Origin: DRYM01 sp964564025 | Lineage (GTDB): Archaea; Thermoproteota; Thermoprotei_A; EX4484-217-1 | DNA length: 64,000 nt | Reading direction: 5' to 3' | Assembly (NCBI GenBank): GCA_964564025.1 | Contig: CAZLZO010000005.1 | Location: 7,037 to 71,036, forward strand | Shown here: positions 35,252 to 43,988 of the stretch, in pieces | Position numbering within the stretch: the first letter of the stretch is position 1 | Layout of the letters: the number at the start of each line of letters is the position of its first letter | Notes under the pieces: model-generated | Databases searched by the model: none | Told to the model about the DNA's origin: nothing | The model's input: the letters and a program-made list of their open reading frames with translations, nothing else | Made by a program: the position numbers and the translations under genes

Positions 35252-36682
35252 ATGATGTTCATTGATCTCTTAGGGAAAATAGCATACTACCTACCTTCAG
35301 TGAAGAAGCCTGAACGTAGACCTTCACTCTATGAAAGACTTGCATGGACTGGTGCAGTTTTACTAATGTTCCTTATTATGGGTAATGTTCCGCTTTTTGG
35401 AATACCTCAGCAAGCAATGGGCATCGAGCAACTCTCTGTTTTCACGCTTATTTTCGGAGCTAGATTAGGCACTCTAATGCAGCTTGGAATAAGCCCCATA
35501 GTCACTGCTGGAATAATCTTAGAGGTTCTCGTTGGAGCCAAAATAATAGAGCTTGACTTAACGGATCCTGAGCAAAGAGAAAAGTTTACAGCAGCACAGA
35601 AAGGCTTAGCACTAATATTAGCTGTTGTTGAAGCGACTGCATATGCTGTTTCAAGTTTTGGCTTACCTATTAAGTTAACGCCTGAACAGCAAGTACTGGT
35701 CATTATACAGCTAATATTTGCAAGCATAATAGTTATCCTATTTGACGAGCTTTTACAGAAAGGTTGGGGTATAGGAAGTGCTATTTCACTATTCATATTA
35801 ACTAATGTTGCTGAAGCAGTTACTTGGAGTATGTTTAGTATAGCTCCTTCCCCCTTCCCTCAGGAGGGAACATATTATGGTGTAATTCCTGAATTAATAA
35901 ATAGGATATTTAGTGGTGAGGTATTAGCGGTACTTATTAGGAGAGGGTTACCTGATCTTTTAGGCTTAATAGCTACATTAGCTTTCATGTTCTTGCTCAT
36001 ATATCTTCACGGTGTTCGCGTAGAAATACCGATAGCTATTCAAAGATATAGGGGTGTTAGATCGAAGATCCCCTTAAACTTTCTCTATGTTTCAAACGTT
36101 CCAGTTCTCTTATTCTCAATATTTATAGCTGACTACTTATTCTTTTCACAAATATTATGGTCTCAACTTAATAGGTCAAATACCAACTTCTTCCTGAACC
36201 TGCTAGGAACATTTGAAACTATGGAGAACGGTAGGATTGTTCCAACAGGTGGTCTCGCATACTACTTGAGCCCTCCAAGAGGATTATTCAGTGTTGCTGA
36301 AGACCCTGTTAAAGCTGTAGTTTATGTAATCTTACTGATAATTGCTGCAATAGCGTTTGGACTTATGTGGGTCGAAGTTAGCGGTATGAGTCCTAGGGAT
36401 CAAGCGGAAAACCTTGTGAAATCAGGAATGAACATACCAGGATTAAGGTTAGGCTCCGTTAAAACCCTTGAAAAATTCCTGGCAAGATACATTTACCCGC
36501 TGGCTCTTCTAAGCTCAATTATTGTAGGAGTTATAGCTGCCTCGGCGGAAATACTCGGAGTATTCGGTGGAGGCATGGGAATACTGCTTTCAGTAGGGAT
36601 AATTTATCAATACTATCAAATAATAGCTTATGAGAGAGCACTAGAAACATATCCATTATTAAAGAAGCTTATAGGAGAGTAA
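35252..36682 (+). CDS. secY: Protein translocase subunit SecY
   Basis: Central channel of the Sec translocon in the cytoplasmic membrane. The 476 residues give about ten membrane helices. Visible landmarks: the first helix TGAVLLMFLIMGNVPLFGIP, LQLGISPIVTAGIILE-like MQLGISPIVTAGIILEVLVG, and the arginine-containing cytoplasmic loop YLHGVRVEIPIAIQRYRGVR. The plug region is between helices 1 and 2. It follows the uL15 gene in the usual order. Confidence 0.96.
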   Translation: MMFIDLLGKIAYYLPSVKKPERRPSLYERLAWTGAVLLMFLIMGNVPLFGIPQQAMGIEQLSVFTLIFGARLGTLMQLGISPIVTAGIILEVLVGAKIIELDLTDPEQREKFTAAQKGLALILAVVEATAYAVSSFGLPIKLTPEQQVLVIIQLIFASIIVILFDELLQKGWGIGSAISLFILTNVAEAVTWSMFSIAPSPFPQEGTYYGVIPELINRIFSGEVLAVLIRRGLPDLLGLIATLAFMFLLIYLHGVRVEIPIAIQRYRGVRSKIPLNFLYVSNVPVLLFSIFIADYLFFSQILWSQLNRSNTNFFLNLLGTFETMENGRIVPTGGLAYYLSPPRGLFSVAEDPVKAVVYVILLIIAAIAFGLMWVEVSGMSPRDQAENLVKSGMNIPGLRLGSVKTLEKFLARYIYPLALLSSIIVGVIAASAEILGVFGGGMGILLSVGIIYQYYQIIAYERALETYPLLKKLIGE

Positions 36683-36783
36683 GTTTTTCTACGAATTTCC
36701 AACATTCCCTATTAACAGTAGAAATAATATACGAACTAGGTAATAATGTGTTCTGTAATAGTAAATATAATGGTTGATCTACT

Positions 36784-37398
36784 ATGTCTGAGAAGCCTAA
36801 ACCTCCAATAATTGTAATTATAGTTGGAATCCCAGGTGTAGGTAAAACTACAGTTTTAAAGAGTCTTCAAGAAAAAGCAGCTAAAGAAGGCTTTGATGTG
36901 AAAATAGTTAATTTCGGAGATTACATGTTTGAAGAAGCAAAGAGCCTTGGACTTATAACTCATAGAGACGAAATACGTAAGTTACCAATACATGTTCAAT
37001 TAGAGCTCCAGGAGAAAGCAGCTAAGAAAATTAGGGAGGATGCCGAAAAAGAAAAACATGACATATTTATTGTTGATACACACGCACTAATACATACTGC
37101 TACAGGATTTTGGCCTGGATTGCCAAAGCACGTCATAGAGAACATTAAACCCTATCTAATAATTAACCTTGAAGCTTTACCTGAAGAAATATATGCGAGA
37201 AGAATGAGGGATGTGGGTGTAAGGTTTAGGATGGATGAGAAGAGTATTGATGAAATAAGGGAGTTCATGTTTTTAGCGAGAATATCATCAATAGCTTCAG
37301 CAGTACTTACAGGTTCTACGGTTAAAATAGTGCTTAATAGGGAAGGTAAAGTTGATGAAACAGTTAAGGAAATACTGGATGCTTTAAAGAAAATTTAA
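36784..37398 (+). CDS. adkA: Archaeal adenylate kinase
   Basis: Converts AMP + ATP to 2 ADP. The 204 residues are of the archaeal AdkA type with the P-loop GIPGVGKTT (about 15-23) and IFIVDTHALIHTATGFWPGL, which differs from bacterial Adk. The ATG at 36784 is preceded by GTTGATCT and a 100-nt gap with TATA-like AAATATAAT. In many archaea a DUF106 membrane protein gene lies between adk and eL34; none is present here. Confidence 0.94.
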   Translation: MSEKPKPPIIVIIVGIPGVGKTTVLKSLQEKAAKEGFDVKIVNFGDYMFEEAKSLGLITHRDEIRKLPIHVQLELQEKAAKKIREDAEKEKHDIFIVDTHALIHTATGFWPGLPKHVIENIKPYLIINLEALPEEIYARRMRDVGVRFRMDEKSIDEIREFMFLARISSIASAVLTGSTVKIVLNREGKVDETVKEILDALKKI

Positions 37399-37476
37399 AT
37401 TAAAATTTTAAATAGTTCCAGACGGCTACATTAAAACTAGTCCTTAAATGGTGTTTAATGCGGAGGCTAACACTTC

Positions 37477-37758
37477 ATGCCTAGACCTAGGTATAGAAGT
37501 AGGTCTCTAAGAAGAATATATGTTAGAGTACCTGGAGGGGATACAAAAATACATTATGAGAAACGTAAGCCTAGTGTTGCAAAATGCACTATTTGCGGAA
37601 AGCCCTTAAACGGTGTTCCAAGGCTTAGACCAGCTGAGTTAAGAAAACTACCTAAGTCCCTTAAAAGACCGGAGAGAATGTATGGCGGGGTCATTTGTGC
37701 TTCCTGTTTAAGAAGCCTTTTAAAAGAAGCTATTAGAGGCACTGTTACTATTGCATAA
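37477..37758 (+). CDS. rpl34e: Ribosomal protein eL34
   Basis: Archaeal/eukaryotic zinc-containing protein of 93 residues. It starts PRPRYRSRSLRRIYVRVPGG and has two cysteine pairs, CTICGKPL and CASC (RMYGGVICASCLRSLL). GGAGG lies upstream of the ATG. The last 8 nt overlap the cmk start. Confidence 0.95.
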   Translation: MPRPRYRSRSLRRIYVRVPGGDTKIHYEKRKPSVAKCTICGKPLNGVPRLRPAELRKLPKSLKRPERMYGGVICASCLRSLLKEAIRGTVTIA

Positions 37759-38299
37759 ACTACGTAATGTAATAGTTATAAGTGGACCTGCTGGAAGCGG
37801 TAAAACCACGTATGCTCTTAAGCTAGCTGAAAAGTATGGTTTAAGATACTTTTCTGCTGGGCAGTTGTTTCGGAAAATAGCTAGGGAAAGAGGTCTTACT
37901 CTTTCTGAGTTAAGTAAAATAGCTGAGAAAGATTACTCAATAGACTTAGAGATTGATAGACGAACTCTTGAAGAAGCACTTAAGGGAAACATAGTTATTG
38001 ACGGCCATTTAACTGCATGGGTTGTTAAGGAAGTAGCTGATTTGAGGATTTATGTAACAGCGCCATTAATGGTGAGAGTTAGGAGAATAGCTGAAAGAGA
38101 CGGCATTTCGCTAAGAGAAGCATTTTACGAAACAGTAACTAGAGAGTTCAGTCAGAGAAGAAGATTTCTAGAAATATATGGCGTAGACGTAGCCAATATA
38201 TCATGGTTTGACTTAGTAATTAACACTGAGAAATTTAGCATTGAAGAAACCTTTGCAATTATAGATAAAGTTGCTTCTAAAATATTGAGAAAACCATAA
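37751..38299 (+). CDS. cmk: Cytidylate kinase
   Basis: Phosphorylates CMP and dCMP. The 182 residues match the archaeal Cmk type: P-loop ISGPAGSGKTTYALKLAEKY (about 10-29), RYFSAGQLFRKIARERGLTL, and VIDGHLTAWVVKE. The TTG start at 37751 lies inside the eL34 gene (8-nt overlap). The eL34-cmk-eL14-cbf5 order is typical of Thermoproteota. Confidence 0.93.
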   Translation: MHKLRNVIVISGPAGSGKTTYALKLAEKYGLRYFSAGQLFRKIARERGLTLSELSKIAEKDYSIDLEIDRRTLEEALKGNIVIDGHLTAWVVKEVADLRIYVTAPLMVRVRRIAERDGISLREAFYETVTREFSQRRRFLEIYGVDVANISWFDLVINTEKFSIEETFAIIDKVASKILRKP

Positions 38300-38371
38300 T
38301 ATTTATTAAACCATATCTTGTTTTACAAGAAAAATGTCTAGAAACACAAGGCAGGATGCGGGTGTGTTTCA

Positions 38372-38662
38372 ATGCCAGCAATTGAGGTTGGGAGGATATG
38401 TGTTAAAATAGCTGGTAGAGAAGCTGGTAGAAAATGCGTAATAGTCGACGTAATAGACGATAACTTCGTTTTAATAACCGGGCCTAAACAGTTAACTGGT
38501 GTTAAAAGGAGGAAAGCGAACATTAAACATATTGAGGTTTTACCTGAAAAAATAGATATTAAAAAAGGAGCATCAGATGAAGAAGTTTTGGAAGCAATAA
38601 GGGCTAAGGGATTAGAGGATTTTATGAGAGAAAGAGTTAAACCTATTTTACCGCCAACTTAA
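38372..38662 (+). CDS. rpl14e: Ribosomal protein eL14
   Basis: Archaeal/eukaryotic protein of 96 residues with a KOW-type barrel: AIEVGRICVKIAGREAGRKC, VIVDVIDDNFVLITGPKQLT and GVKRRKANIKHIEVLPEKID. GCGGGTG precedes the ATG. It lies directly upstream of cbf5, the normal crenarchaeal arrangement. Confidence 0.94.
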   Translation: MPAIEVGRICVKIAGREAGRKCVIVDVIDDNFVLITGPKQLTGVKRRKANIKHIEVLPEKIDIKKGASDEEVLEAIRAKGLEDFMRERVKPILPPT

Positions 38663-38732
38663 ACAATGTTTTCACATAGATTTTTATTTATATTTCCTAG
38701 TGTAACATTTCTATCTTAGGGAGGAAGAGACA

Positions 38733-39811
38733 TTGTCTTATCTTGAAGGTTTAAAGTTTCTTGAGGAACTTGATAGAGTATGTGGTATTAGGAGACAGTA
38801 TCTTTTCAAGGGAGAACTTGAAACTGATGAAAGATACGGCTATTTCCCGTATCGTAGGCCTATAGATTATTACATTAAGCATGGCGTAATTAACCTGGAT
38901 AAACCGCCTGGACCTACAAGTCATGAAGTTGTTGCATGGATTAAAAGAATGTTTAATTTAACAAAGGCCGGACATGGTGGGACCCTAGAGCCCCATTAGC
39001 CCCTTAAAATAGGGGCTAGGGGCGGGGTTATCCCAAAGTAAGTGGTGTTCTCCCAGTTGCCTTAGAATACGCTACTAAAGTTATCAGTGTTATTGTCCAT
39101 AAGATTAAGGAGTATGTTTGTGTAATGCAGCTTCATGGCGATGTTAGTGATGCTGAACTTTTAAGAGTTATCAATAAGTTTGTAGGTAAAATTTATCAAA
39201 GACCCCCTCTTAGGTCTTCAGTTAAAAGGTCCCTTAGAATTAAGGAAATATACTACATAGATGTTCTTGAAAGAGATGGAAAATTAGTACTTATGAAAAT
39301 AGGTTGTGAAGCAGGAACGTACATAAGAAAATTATGCCATGACGCTGGATTACTTTTAGGTGTTGGCGCCCATATGAGGGAGCTTAGAAGAACCAGGGCG
39401 GGTCCCTTTAAAGAGGATGAATCATTAGCTAAGCTTCAGGACTTAGCTGACGCACTTTATAGGTGGAAGTATGAAGGAAAAGATGATCTACTTAGAAGAT
39501 ACATTATGCCTATGGAAAGAGCTGTTTGTGAATTACCTAAAATAATTATTAGAGATACGGCAGTGGATGCAATAGCTCATGGAGCTAACCTTGCTGTTCC
39601 AGGAATACTTGCATTGCATGAGGGAATAAAGGTTGGAGACAGAGTAGCTATTTTCACTGTTAAAGGGGAACTTGTTGCTTTAGGTAAAGCGAATATGAGT
39701 AGTGAACAAATAATGGAGGCAAAGAAAGGTATAGCTGTTAAAACTTCGAGAGTAATAATAGAGCCTGGACTTTACCCTAAAGCGTGGAAATCTGAAGGGA
39801 AAGACAAATAA
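38733..39811 (+). CDS. cbf5: Cbf5, rRNA/tRNA pseudouridine synthase (two exons)
   Basis: Catalytic subunit of H/ACA ribonucleoproteins. Exon 1 (38733-38988) encodes 85 codons plus one base; exon 2 is 39030-39811. Joined they give 345 residues: VINLDKPPGPTSHEVVAWIK (about 52-71), then GHGGTLDPKVSGVLPVALEY, a TruB-like catalytic domain and a C-terminal PUA domain (PGILALHEGIKVGDRVAIFT). The split codon G|AT encodes Asp86, the catalytic aspartate. Unspliced, the frame stops after GTLEPH. TTG start with GGGAGGAAGAG upstream. The gene overlaps the next one by 1 nt. Confidence 0.92.
38989..39029 (+). other. Archaeal bulge-helix-bulge intron in cbf5 (41 nt)
   Basis: The exon-intron junctions fold into a canonical bulge-helix-bulge: exon helix GGGA (38979-38982) with TCCC (39031-39034); 3-nt bulge TTA (39028-39030); central 4-bp helix CCCT (38983-38986) with GGGG (39024-39027, one G-U); 3-nt bulge AGA (38987-38989); intron helix GCCCC (38990-38994) with GGGGC (39019-39023), then an inner hairpin AGCCCC/GGGGCT. 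Cutting after the second base of each bulge removes exactly 41 nt and restores the family sequence GTLDP. Such introns in cbf5 are known from Crenarchaeota and are removed by the tRNA splicing endonuclease. Confidence 0.93.
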
Positions 39812-40413
39812 TGTTAGAACATTACTTTAGCGAAAAGCCGAGTAGTATAGGTAGGAAGGAAATTATAAGCGATATAATAAGAGGGGTTTCTGTAGAGTTC
39901 ATAGTGGAACCAGGAGTGTTTTCTAAGAGAAGAGTTGACCTAGGAACAAAACTGCTTCTTGAAACAATGATAATTCCTGGTGAAGGAAACGTTTTAGACA
40001 TTGGAGCAGGTTATGGAGTTATAGGCATAACTCTTGCTAAACTTAATCCTAAGCTTAAAGTTTACATGGTTGAAATAAATAAGAGAGCTGTTAAATTGTG
40101 TAAAATAAATGCTAAAAGAAATAATGTTGAAGATAGAATAGTAATTTTTCAAGGCAACCTCTACGATCCATTACCTGAAACCATAAAGTTTAAGACCATA
40201 GTTTCTAATCCGCCGTTTTCAGCGGGTTTCAAAATAGTAAACGCTATTGTTGAAGGAGCTTACATTAGACTTGAGAATCACGGATTACTTCAGCTAGTGG
40301 CGTGGAAGGGAACAAATAAGCTAAAGGAGAAGATGAAGGAAGTTTTCGGAAACGTAAAGGTACTTGCTAGTAAAAAAGGATACAAAGTTCTAATGAGCGA
40401 AAAAACCATATAA
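39811..40413 (+). CDS. RsmC-like class I methyltransferase
   Basis: SAM-dependent methyltransferase of 200 residues related to the RsmC/small-domain MTS family that makes m2G in rRNA or tRNA. Motif I is VLDIGAGYGVIGITLAKLNP (about 62-81), motif II MVEINKRAVKLCKINAK, and motif IV is VSNPPFSAGF (about 138-147). The ATG overlaps the cbf5 stop by 1 nt, so the two are probably translated together and act on related RNAs. The exact target is not shown. Confidence 0.88.
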   Translation: MLEHYFSEKPSSIGRKEIISDIIRGVSVEFIVEPGVFSKRRVDLGTKLLLETMIIPGEGNVLDIGAGYGVIGITLAKLNPKLKVYMVEINKRAVKLCKINAKRNNVEDRIVIFQGNLYDPLPETIKFKTIVSNPPFSAGFKIVNAIVEGAYIRLENHGLLQLVAWKGTNKLKEKMKEVFGNVKVLASKKGYKVLMSEKTI

Positions 40414-40420
40414 AATAAAA
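40408..40420 (+). promoter_or_regulatory. TATA box of the tRNA-Ser gene
   Basis: CATATAAAATAAAA at the end of the methyltransferase gene lies about 30 nt upstream of the tRNA 5' end, the distance expected for an archaeal promoter with a short leader. Pattern-based. Confidence 0.45.
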
Positions 40421-40447
40421 ACTCGAACACCAAAATAACAAATACGT

Positions 40448-40537
40448 GCCGGGGTGCCCGAGCGGACTAAGGGGCTGGCCTTGAGAGCCAGTGGCGGATC
40501 GGCCGCCGCGCGGGTTCGAATCCCGCCCCCGGCGCCA
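40448..40537 (+). tRNA. tRNA-Ser (anticodon UGA)
   Basis: Class II tRNA. The acceptor strands GCCGGGG (40448-40454) and CCCCGGC (40527-40533) pair fully, followed by discriminator G and an encoded CCA (40535-40537). The anticodon arm is CTGGC-CTTGAGA-GCCAG, giving anticodon TGA. A long GC-rich variable arm (GGCGGATCGGCCGCC region) and TPsiC arm GCGGGTTCGAATCCCGC complete it. No intron. It is far more GC-rich than its surroundings, as expected for a structural RNA of a thermophile. Confidence 0.96.
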
Positions 40538-40560
40538 AAACTTAAACAATAATTTTAGGG

Positions 40561-41421
40561 TTAGAAATCGTAGAGATTTAAAGGTTCATTGCGCTTAAGA
40601 ATTGTTGGTTCGTATGATAGAATATCCTCTGTTCTTATTTTTTCTCTAGCGGATTTCCCTAGTACAAAGTACATTTCATTCTCTCCAGCGTAGATAAGGT
40701 CTACGTCTTGGAAGAATATCCAAAGTAGTGAAGCTATTGTTGAGATATTTCTAAAATTTATCGGTAATGAAATAATCTCATAGTTCTTAAGTTTAATATA
40801 AGCCCTATAGTATGAGCCCGTTACTACGTCGTGTTTTAAGTGAATTGATATGCTTAAGTTTTCTGGATCCCTATTTTCAACGAGGAATTCCTTGAAACCA
40901 TCTTTAAATATTGCATTTATTCTATTATGTTCTTCAATAACAACTATGCTTCTATGGTGAGCACATTTGCTAAGTGAAGCGAAGAGCTTAGTAAGTGACC
41001 AGTCGTTAAAGTGCGCCAAAATAGCTCCGTAAGCTAAGATGATATCAAAGCTTCTCCCTAACTCGTATGTTTTCAAAGCGTCTAAGACCTTAGTTTCTGC
41101 TTTAATGTCTTCCTCTGTTGCAAAACGGATTGCATCTTTTAAAGCATCTTCACGAACATCTATCATAACTAAGTCCACAAGCACTCCATGTTTAAGTAGG
41201 GTTTTTGCTAAAGCAACGCCACCTATGCCCTTACCTGCTCCAATAACTAAAACCGCCACTTTACCCGTATCCAGTATTTCCTTAAACCATCGATGCTTAA
41301 GAAGACGTTCAAAACGCTTTAAAGCCTGTAAGTATCTACTTCTACCTTTAGAAGACCAAGGATCATCCATCCAGTCAACTATCTTATATGCTTTCTCCAA
41401 GTCTTTGAAGGAGGAATTCAT
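40561..41421 (-). CDS. SAM-dependent methyltransferase-like protein
   Basis: The 286 residues contain a Rossmann-like core: VAVLVIGAGKGIGGVALAKT (SAM/nucleotide loop), VDLVMIDVREDALKDAIRFA (acidic residue after strand 2) and FDIILAYGAILAHF. This is a class I methyltransferase layout, although NPPY-type motifs are absent and the substrate is unknown. The ATG at 41421 is preferred (GGTGT 8 nt upstream) over the frame start at 41448. It is convergent with the tRNA-Ser gene. Confidence 0.7.
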   Translation of the reverse strand: MNSSFKDLEKAYKIVDWMDDPWSSKGRSRYLQALKRFERLLKHRWFKEILDTGKVAVLVIGAGKGIGGVALAKTLLKHGVLVDLVMIDVREDALKDAIRFATEEDIKAETKVLDALKTYELGRSFDIILAYGAILAHFNDWSLTKLFASLSKCAHHRSIVVIEEHNRINAIFKDGFKEFLVENRDPENLSISIHLKHDVVTGSYYRAYIKLKNYEIISLPINFRNISTIASLLWIFFQDVDLIYAGENEMYFVLGKSAREKIRTEDILSYEPTILKRNEPLNLYDF

Positions 41422-41448
41422 TAGAACACCCAATATTTTGATGTGCAA

Positions 41449-41639
41449 ATAGCCTAATATGTTCTCTGTAAACCATATAGTATAATTGAAGACTTGGATA
41501 CCTTAACTCCAATGGCTTAGGAGCCTATTTTCTACGACATTGCATGTAAGCGCTAATGACTTTCGCAAGGCAGTATTCTTGGTAACCTAACAATTTTACT
41601 TCCCGGTGGTTGAGTGTAATCTTGATTCAGTGAAGTTAA
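41449..41639. other. Intergenic region before the hemerythrin relic
   Basis: About 190 bases without a recognisable gene or RNA. It contains AT-rich tracts (ACCATATAGTATAATTG near 41473) that could be the promoter of the minus-strand methyltransferase. Nothing else is seen. Confidence 0.4.
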
Positions 41640-41890
41640 AGGCTAAGTATTGGTATTAGAAGTTTTGATGAGCAACATAATAAGCTTGATTTTTTAATAA
41701 TAAATGAGCTGCATGATGCTATAAAATTAGGTTTAGGTAAAGGTAAAGCTGCATTAGATGTCATTATAAGGAAAATGCAAAACCCGCCTTTATTTCCGAA
41801 GAAATTGCTTTGGGGAAATATAAATTCCCAGGGTACTGGGAACATAAGAGAAAACATGGACAATTTATTGCTAAAGTGAAGATGTTTTAG
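41640..41890 (+). pseudogene. Frameshifted hemerythrin-family gene
   Basis: In one frame 41640-41780 reads RLSIGIRSFDEQHNKL followed by NELHDAIKLGLGKGKAALDV, the first half of a bacteriohemerythrin-like oxygen- or iron-binding four-helix protein (DEQH motif). After a shift near 41775-41788 a second frame reads FISEEIALGKYKFPGYWEHK and RKHGQFIAKVKMF before a stop at 41888, matching the family's ExxxxxxYxxPxxxxHxxxH half. The His before the EE motif is lost and a stop precedes the first part, so the gene seems dead. A sequencing error could explain one shift but not all defects. Confidence 0.75.
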
Positions 41891-42036
41891 TTAAGTTTAA
41901 AGGAAGAATTCAAAGATTTTTTACATTTAAGTATACTTCTCTTCTTTCCATAGATACACTAAGATATACTAAAAATATAAGCAGCTTCCACTGATAATTT
42001 TATTGTCGCAGGAGAAAGTGAATTCTGAGGCGACAT

Positions 42037-43158
42037 GTGTTGCCTGAAGTTAAGGTCGTTAACGTAACGAAGATTTTTGGAGGTAAAGTAGTAGCGCTAG
42101 ACAATGTTTCCGTTACCGTCAAGAATGGAGAGTTCTTCGTCCTTTTAGGTCCTTCAGGTTCTGGAAAAACTACTCTTTTAAGGTGTATTGCTGGTTTGGA
42201 GAGACCCGATAAGGGAGTTATAGCAATAGGCGACAAAGTCGTTTACGACGCTAAAAGAAAAATTTCAATACCCCCTAAGGATCGTGATATTGCTATGGTT
42301 TTCCAAAATTACGCACTATACCCCCATATGAAAGTATTCGATAACATAGCCTTCCCCTTGAGGCTAAGAAAGGTTCCTAAAGAGGAAATTAGGAAGAAAG
42401 TGGTGGAGGTAGCGAAACTCCTAAGAATTCAAGATCTTCTTGATCGTTACCCTAGGCAGCTTAGTGGTGGTCAGCAGCAAAGAGTGGCGCTAGCAAGAGC
42501 GCTAGTAAGAAATCCAAAAGTATTCCTCATGGATGAGCCTTTAAGCAATATTGATGCTAAGCTTAGGGTTTTAATGAGAGCTGAGCTTAAAAGGCTTCAA
42601 AAAGAGTTAGGAATAACAACAATATATGTAACACATGATCAAGCAGAAGCTATGACCATGGCTGATAGAATAGCTATACTTAATTTTGGAAAAGTTATGC
42701 AAATAGGGACTCCAGGGGAGCTTTACCATAAACCTGCAAACCTCTTCGTAGCCGGATTCGTAGGATCACCACCTATGAACTTCTTCGATGTAACGCTTGT
42801 TTACGACGAGAAAAGGAGAAGCTACTTCTTGGACTCTGGAGAATTTCAGCTAAAACTACCAGGTGACATAGCGAAAATAGTTTCTGAGGAAGCCAAGGGA
42901 GAAGAGTTAATACTTGGAGTAAGACCTGAAGATATTCAAGTGCTTAAAGAACCTATTGAAGGAGTCTTTGAAGCGGAAATATACGTTATAGAACCATTAG
43001 GTTCTGAAACAATAGTAAATTTGAAAGTAGGAAATTATCTATTTAAATCCAGAATGCTTGGAGAATTTCAAGGAGGACATGGTGAGAAAGTTTATGTTAA
43101 ATTTAATGTGGAAAAAATCCATATATTTGACAAGAAAACTGAGAAAGCAATAATCTAG
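42037..43158 (+). CDS. Carbohydrate ABC transporter ATP-binding protein (MalK/UgpC-like)
   Basis: Cytoplasmic ATPase of a sugar importer. The 373 residues have Walker A GPSGSGKTTLL (about 38-48), the Q-loop in VFQNYALYPHM, signature LSGGQQQRVALARAL, Walker B VFLMDEPLSNIDAKLR and the switch His in TIYVTHDQAEAMTMADR, then the C-terminal OB/TOBE domain (about 240-373) that marks MalK-type proteins. GTG start at 42037 with GAGG upstream and a TATA-like AAAAATATAAGC at 41969. It is convergent with the permease genes, only 2 nt away. Confidence 0.93.
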   Translation: MLPEVKVVNVTKIFGGKVVALDNVSVTVKNGEFFVLLGPSGSGKTTLLRCIAGLERPDKGVIAIGDKVVYDAKRKISIPPKDRDIAMVFQNYALYPHMKVFDNIAFPLRLRKVPKEEIRKKVVEVAKLLRIQDLLDRYPRQLSGGQQQRVALARALVRNPKVFLMDEPLSNIDAKLRVLMRAELKRLQKELGITTIYVTHDQAEAMTMADRIAILNFGKVMQIGTPGELYHKPANLFVAGFVGSPPMNFFDVTLVYDEKRRSYFLDSGEFQLKLPGDIAKIVSEEAKGEELILGVRPEDIQVLKEPIEGVFEAEIYVIEPLGSETIVNLKVGNYLFKSRMLGEFQGGHGEKVYVKFNVEKIHIFDKKTEKAII

Positions 43159-43160
43159 TT

Positions 43161-43988
43161 TCACCTAGTACCTTTAAGAGCCCCAGCTAATAGTCCGCTT
43201 ATAAAGTATCTTCCAAGAGCTAAAGCTATTACTAAGGGAGGAAGTATTGCTATTAATGAGCCAGCCATGAGAGTGTTCCATGCAACCGTTGTTGTTCCCC
43301 TTAAATTAGCGACTTCCGGCTGAATAGTTCTTACAAGAGGGCTTGTGCTTAGAGTTACTGCAAATAGGAATTCGTTCCAAATACTCATGAATATTATTAT
43401 TGTTGTAGAGATTATTCCCGGAAGTGCAACAGGCAGGACTACTTTAAGAAAAGTTTGTAACGCTGATGCTCCATCAATATAGGAGGCTTCTTCAAGTTCT
43501 TTAGGTACAGCCATGAAGAATGCTGAAGATATAAGAGCTGCCCATGGACTTAGTAATATAGTATATGCAATTATGAAGCTAAAGTGGGTTCCCATAACTC
43601 CGATATCCGCTAAAAACATGGTCATGGGAATTAAAAGTATTTGGTAGGGAATAAATGTGGCTATAGCTATTAGGAAAAACATTGTTCTAGTTGCTCTACT
43701 AACATGCCTGCTTAAGTAATATCCAGCTAAAGTACCTATCAAAACACATAGAAATGTTGAAGGTAAGGAAACTACTATGCTATTGAAAAATGCTCTCTTA
43801 ATTCTCTCCCATGCAGAAATCCACGGTACAATGTTTAGTGAGGATGGAAGCTGAAGAACGTTTGTTGTATATGTTTCTTCATGGCTCTTAAGCGAAGTGA
43901 TTAACGCAACATAGAATGGAAGCATCCAGAACAGGGACATAAGTATTAATAAGAGATATGCAAGGACTATTTTAATATTCATGTTCAC
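43161..43988 (-). CDS. Carbohydrate ABC transporter permease (MalG-like)
   Basis: Inner-membrane subunit with about six helices (275 residues). The EAA loop that docks to the ATPase is EELEEASYIDGASALQTFLK (about 180-199) followed by VVLPVALPGI. It overlaps the upstream permease gene by 4 nt, so both are coupled, and it reads towards the ATPase gene on the other strand. Confidence 0.92.
   Translation of the reverse strand: MNMNIKIVLAYLLLILMSLFWMLPFYVALITSLKSHEETYTTNVLQLPSSLNIVPWISAWERIKRAFFNSIVVSLPSTFLCVLIGTLAGYYLSRHVSRATRTMFFLIAIATFIPYQILLIPMTMFLADIGVMGTHFSFIIAYTILLSPWAALISSAFFMAVPKELEEASYIDGASALQTFLKVVLPVALPGIISTTIIIFMSIWNEFLFAVTLSTSPLVRTIQPEVANLRGTTTVAWNTLMAGSLIAILPPLVIALALGRYFISGLLAGALKGTR

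Noticed and set aside
35407..35796. 129-codon ORF on the minus strand
   Set aside because: Shadow of secY, which is intact and recognisable throughout.
38733..39811. cbf5 as a frameshifted pseudogene
   Set aside because: The interruption has a complete bulge-helix-bulge fold, and its removal restores the conserved catalytic sequence exactly, so an intron explains it better than decay.
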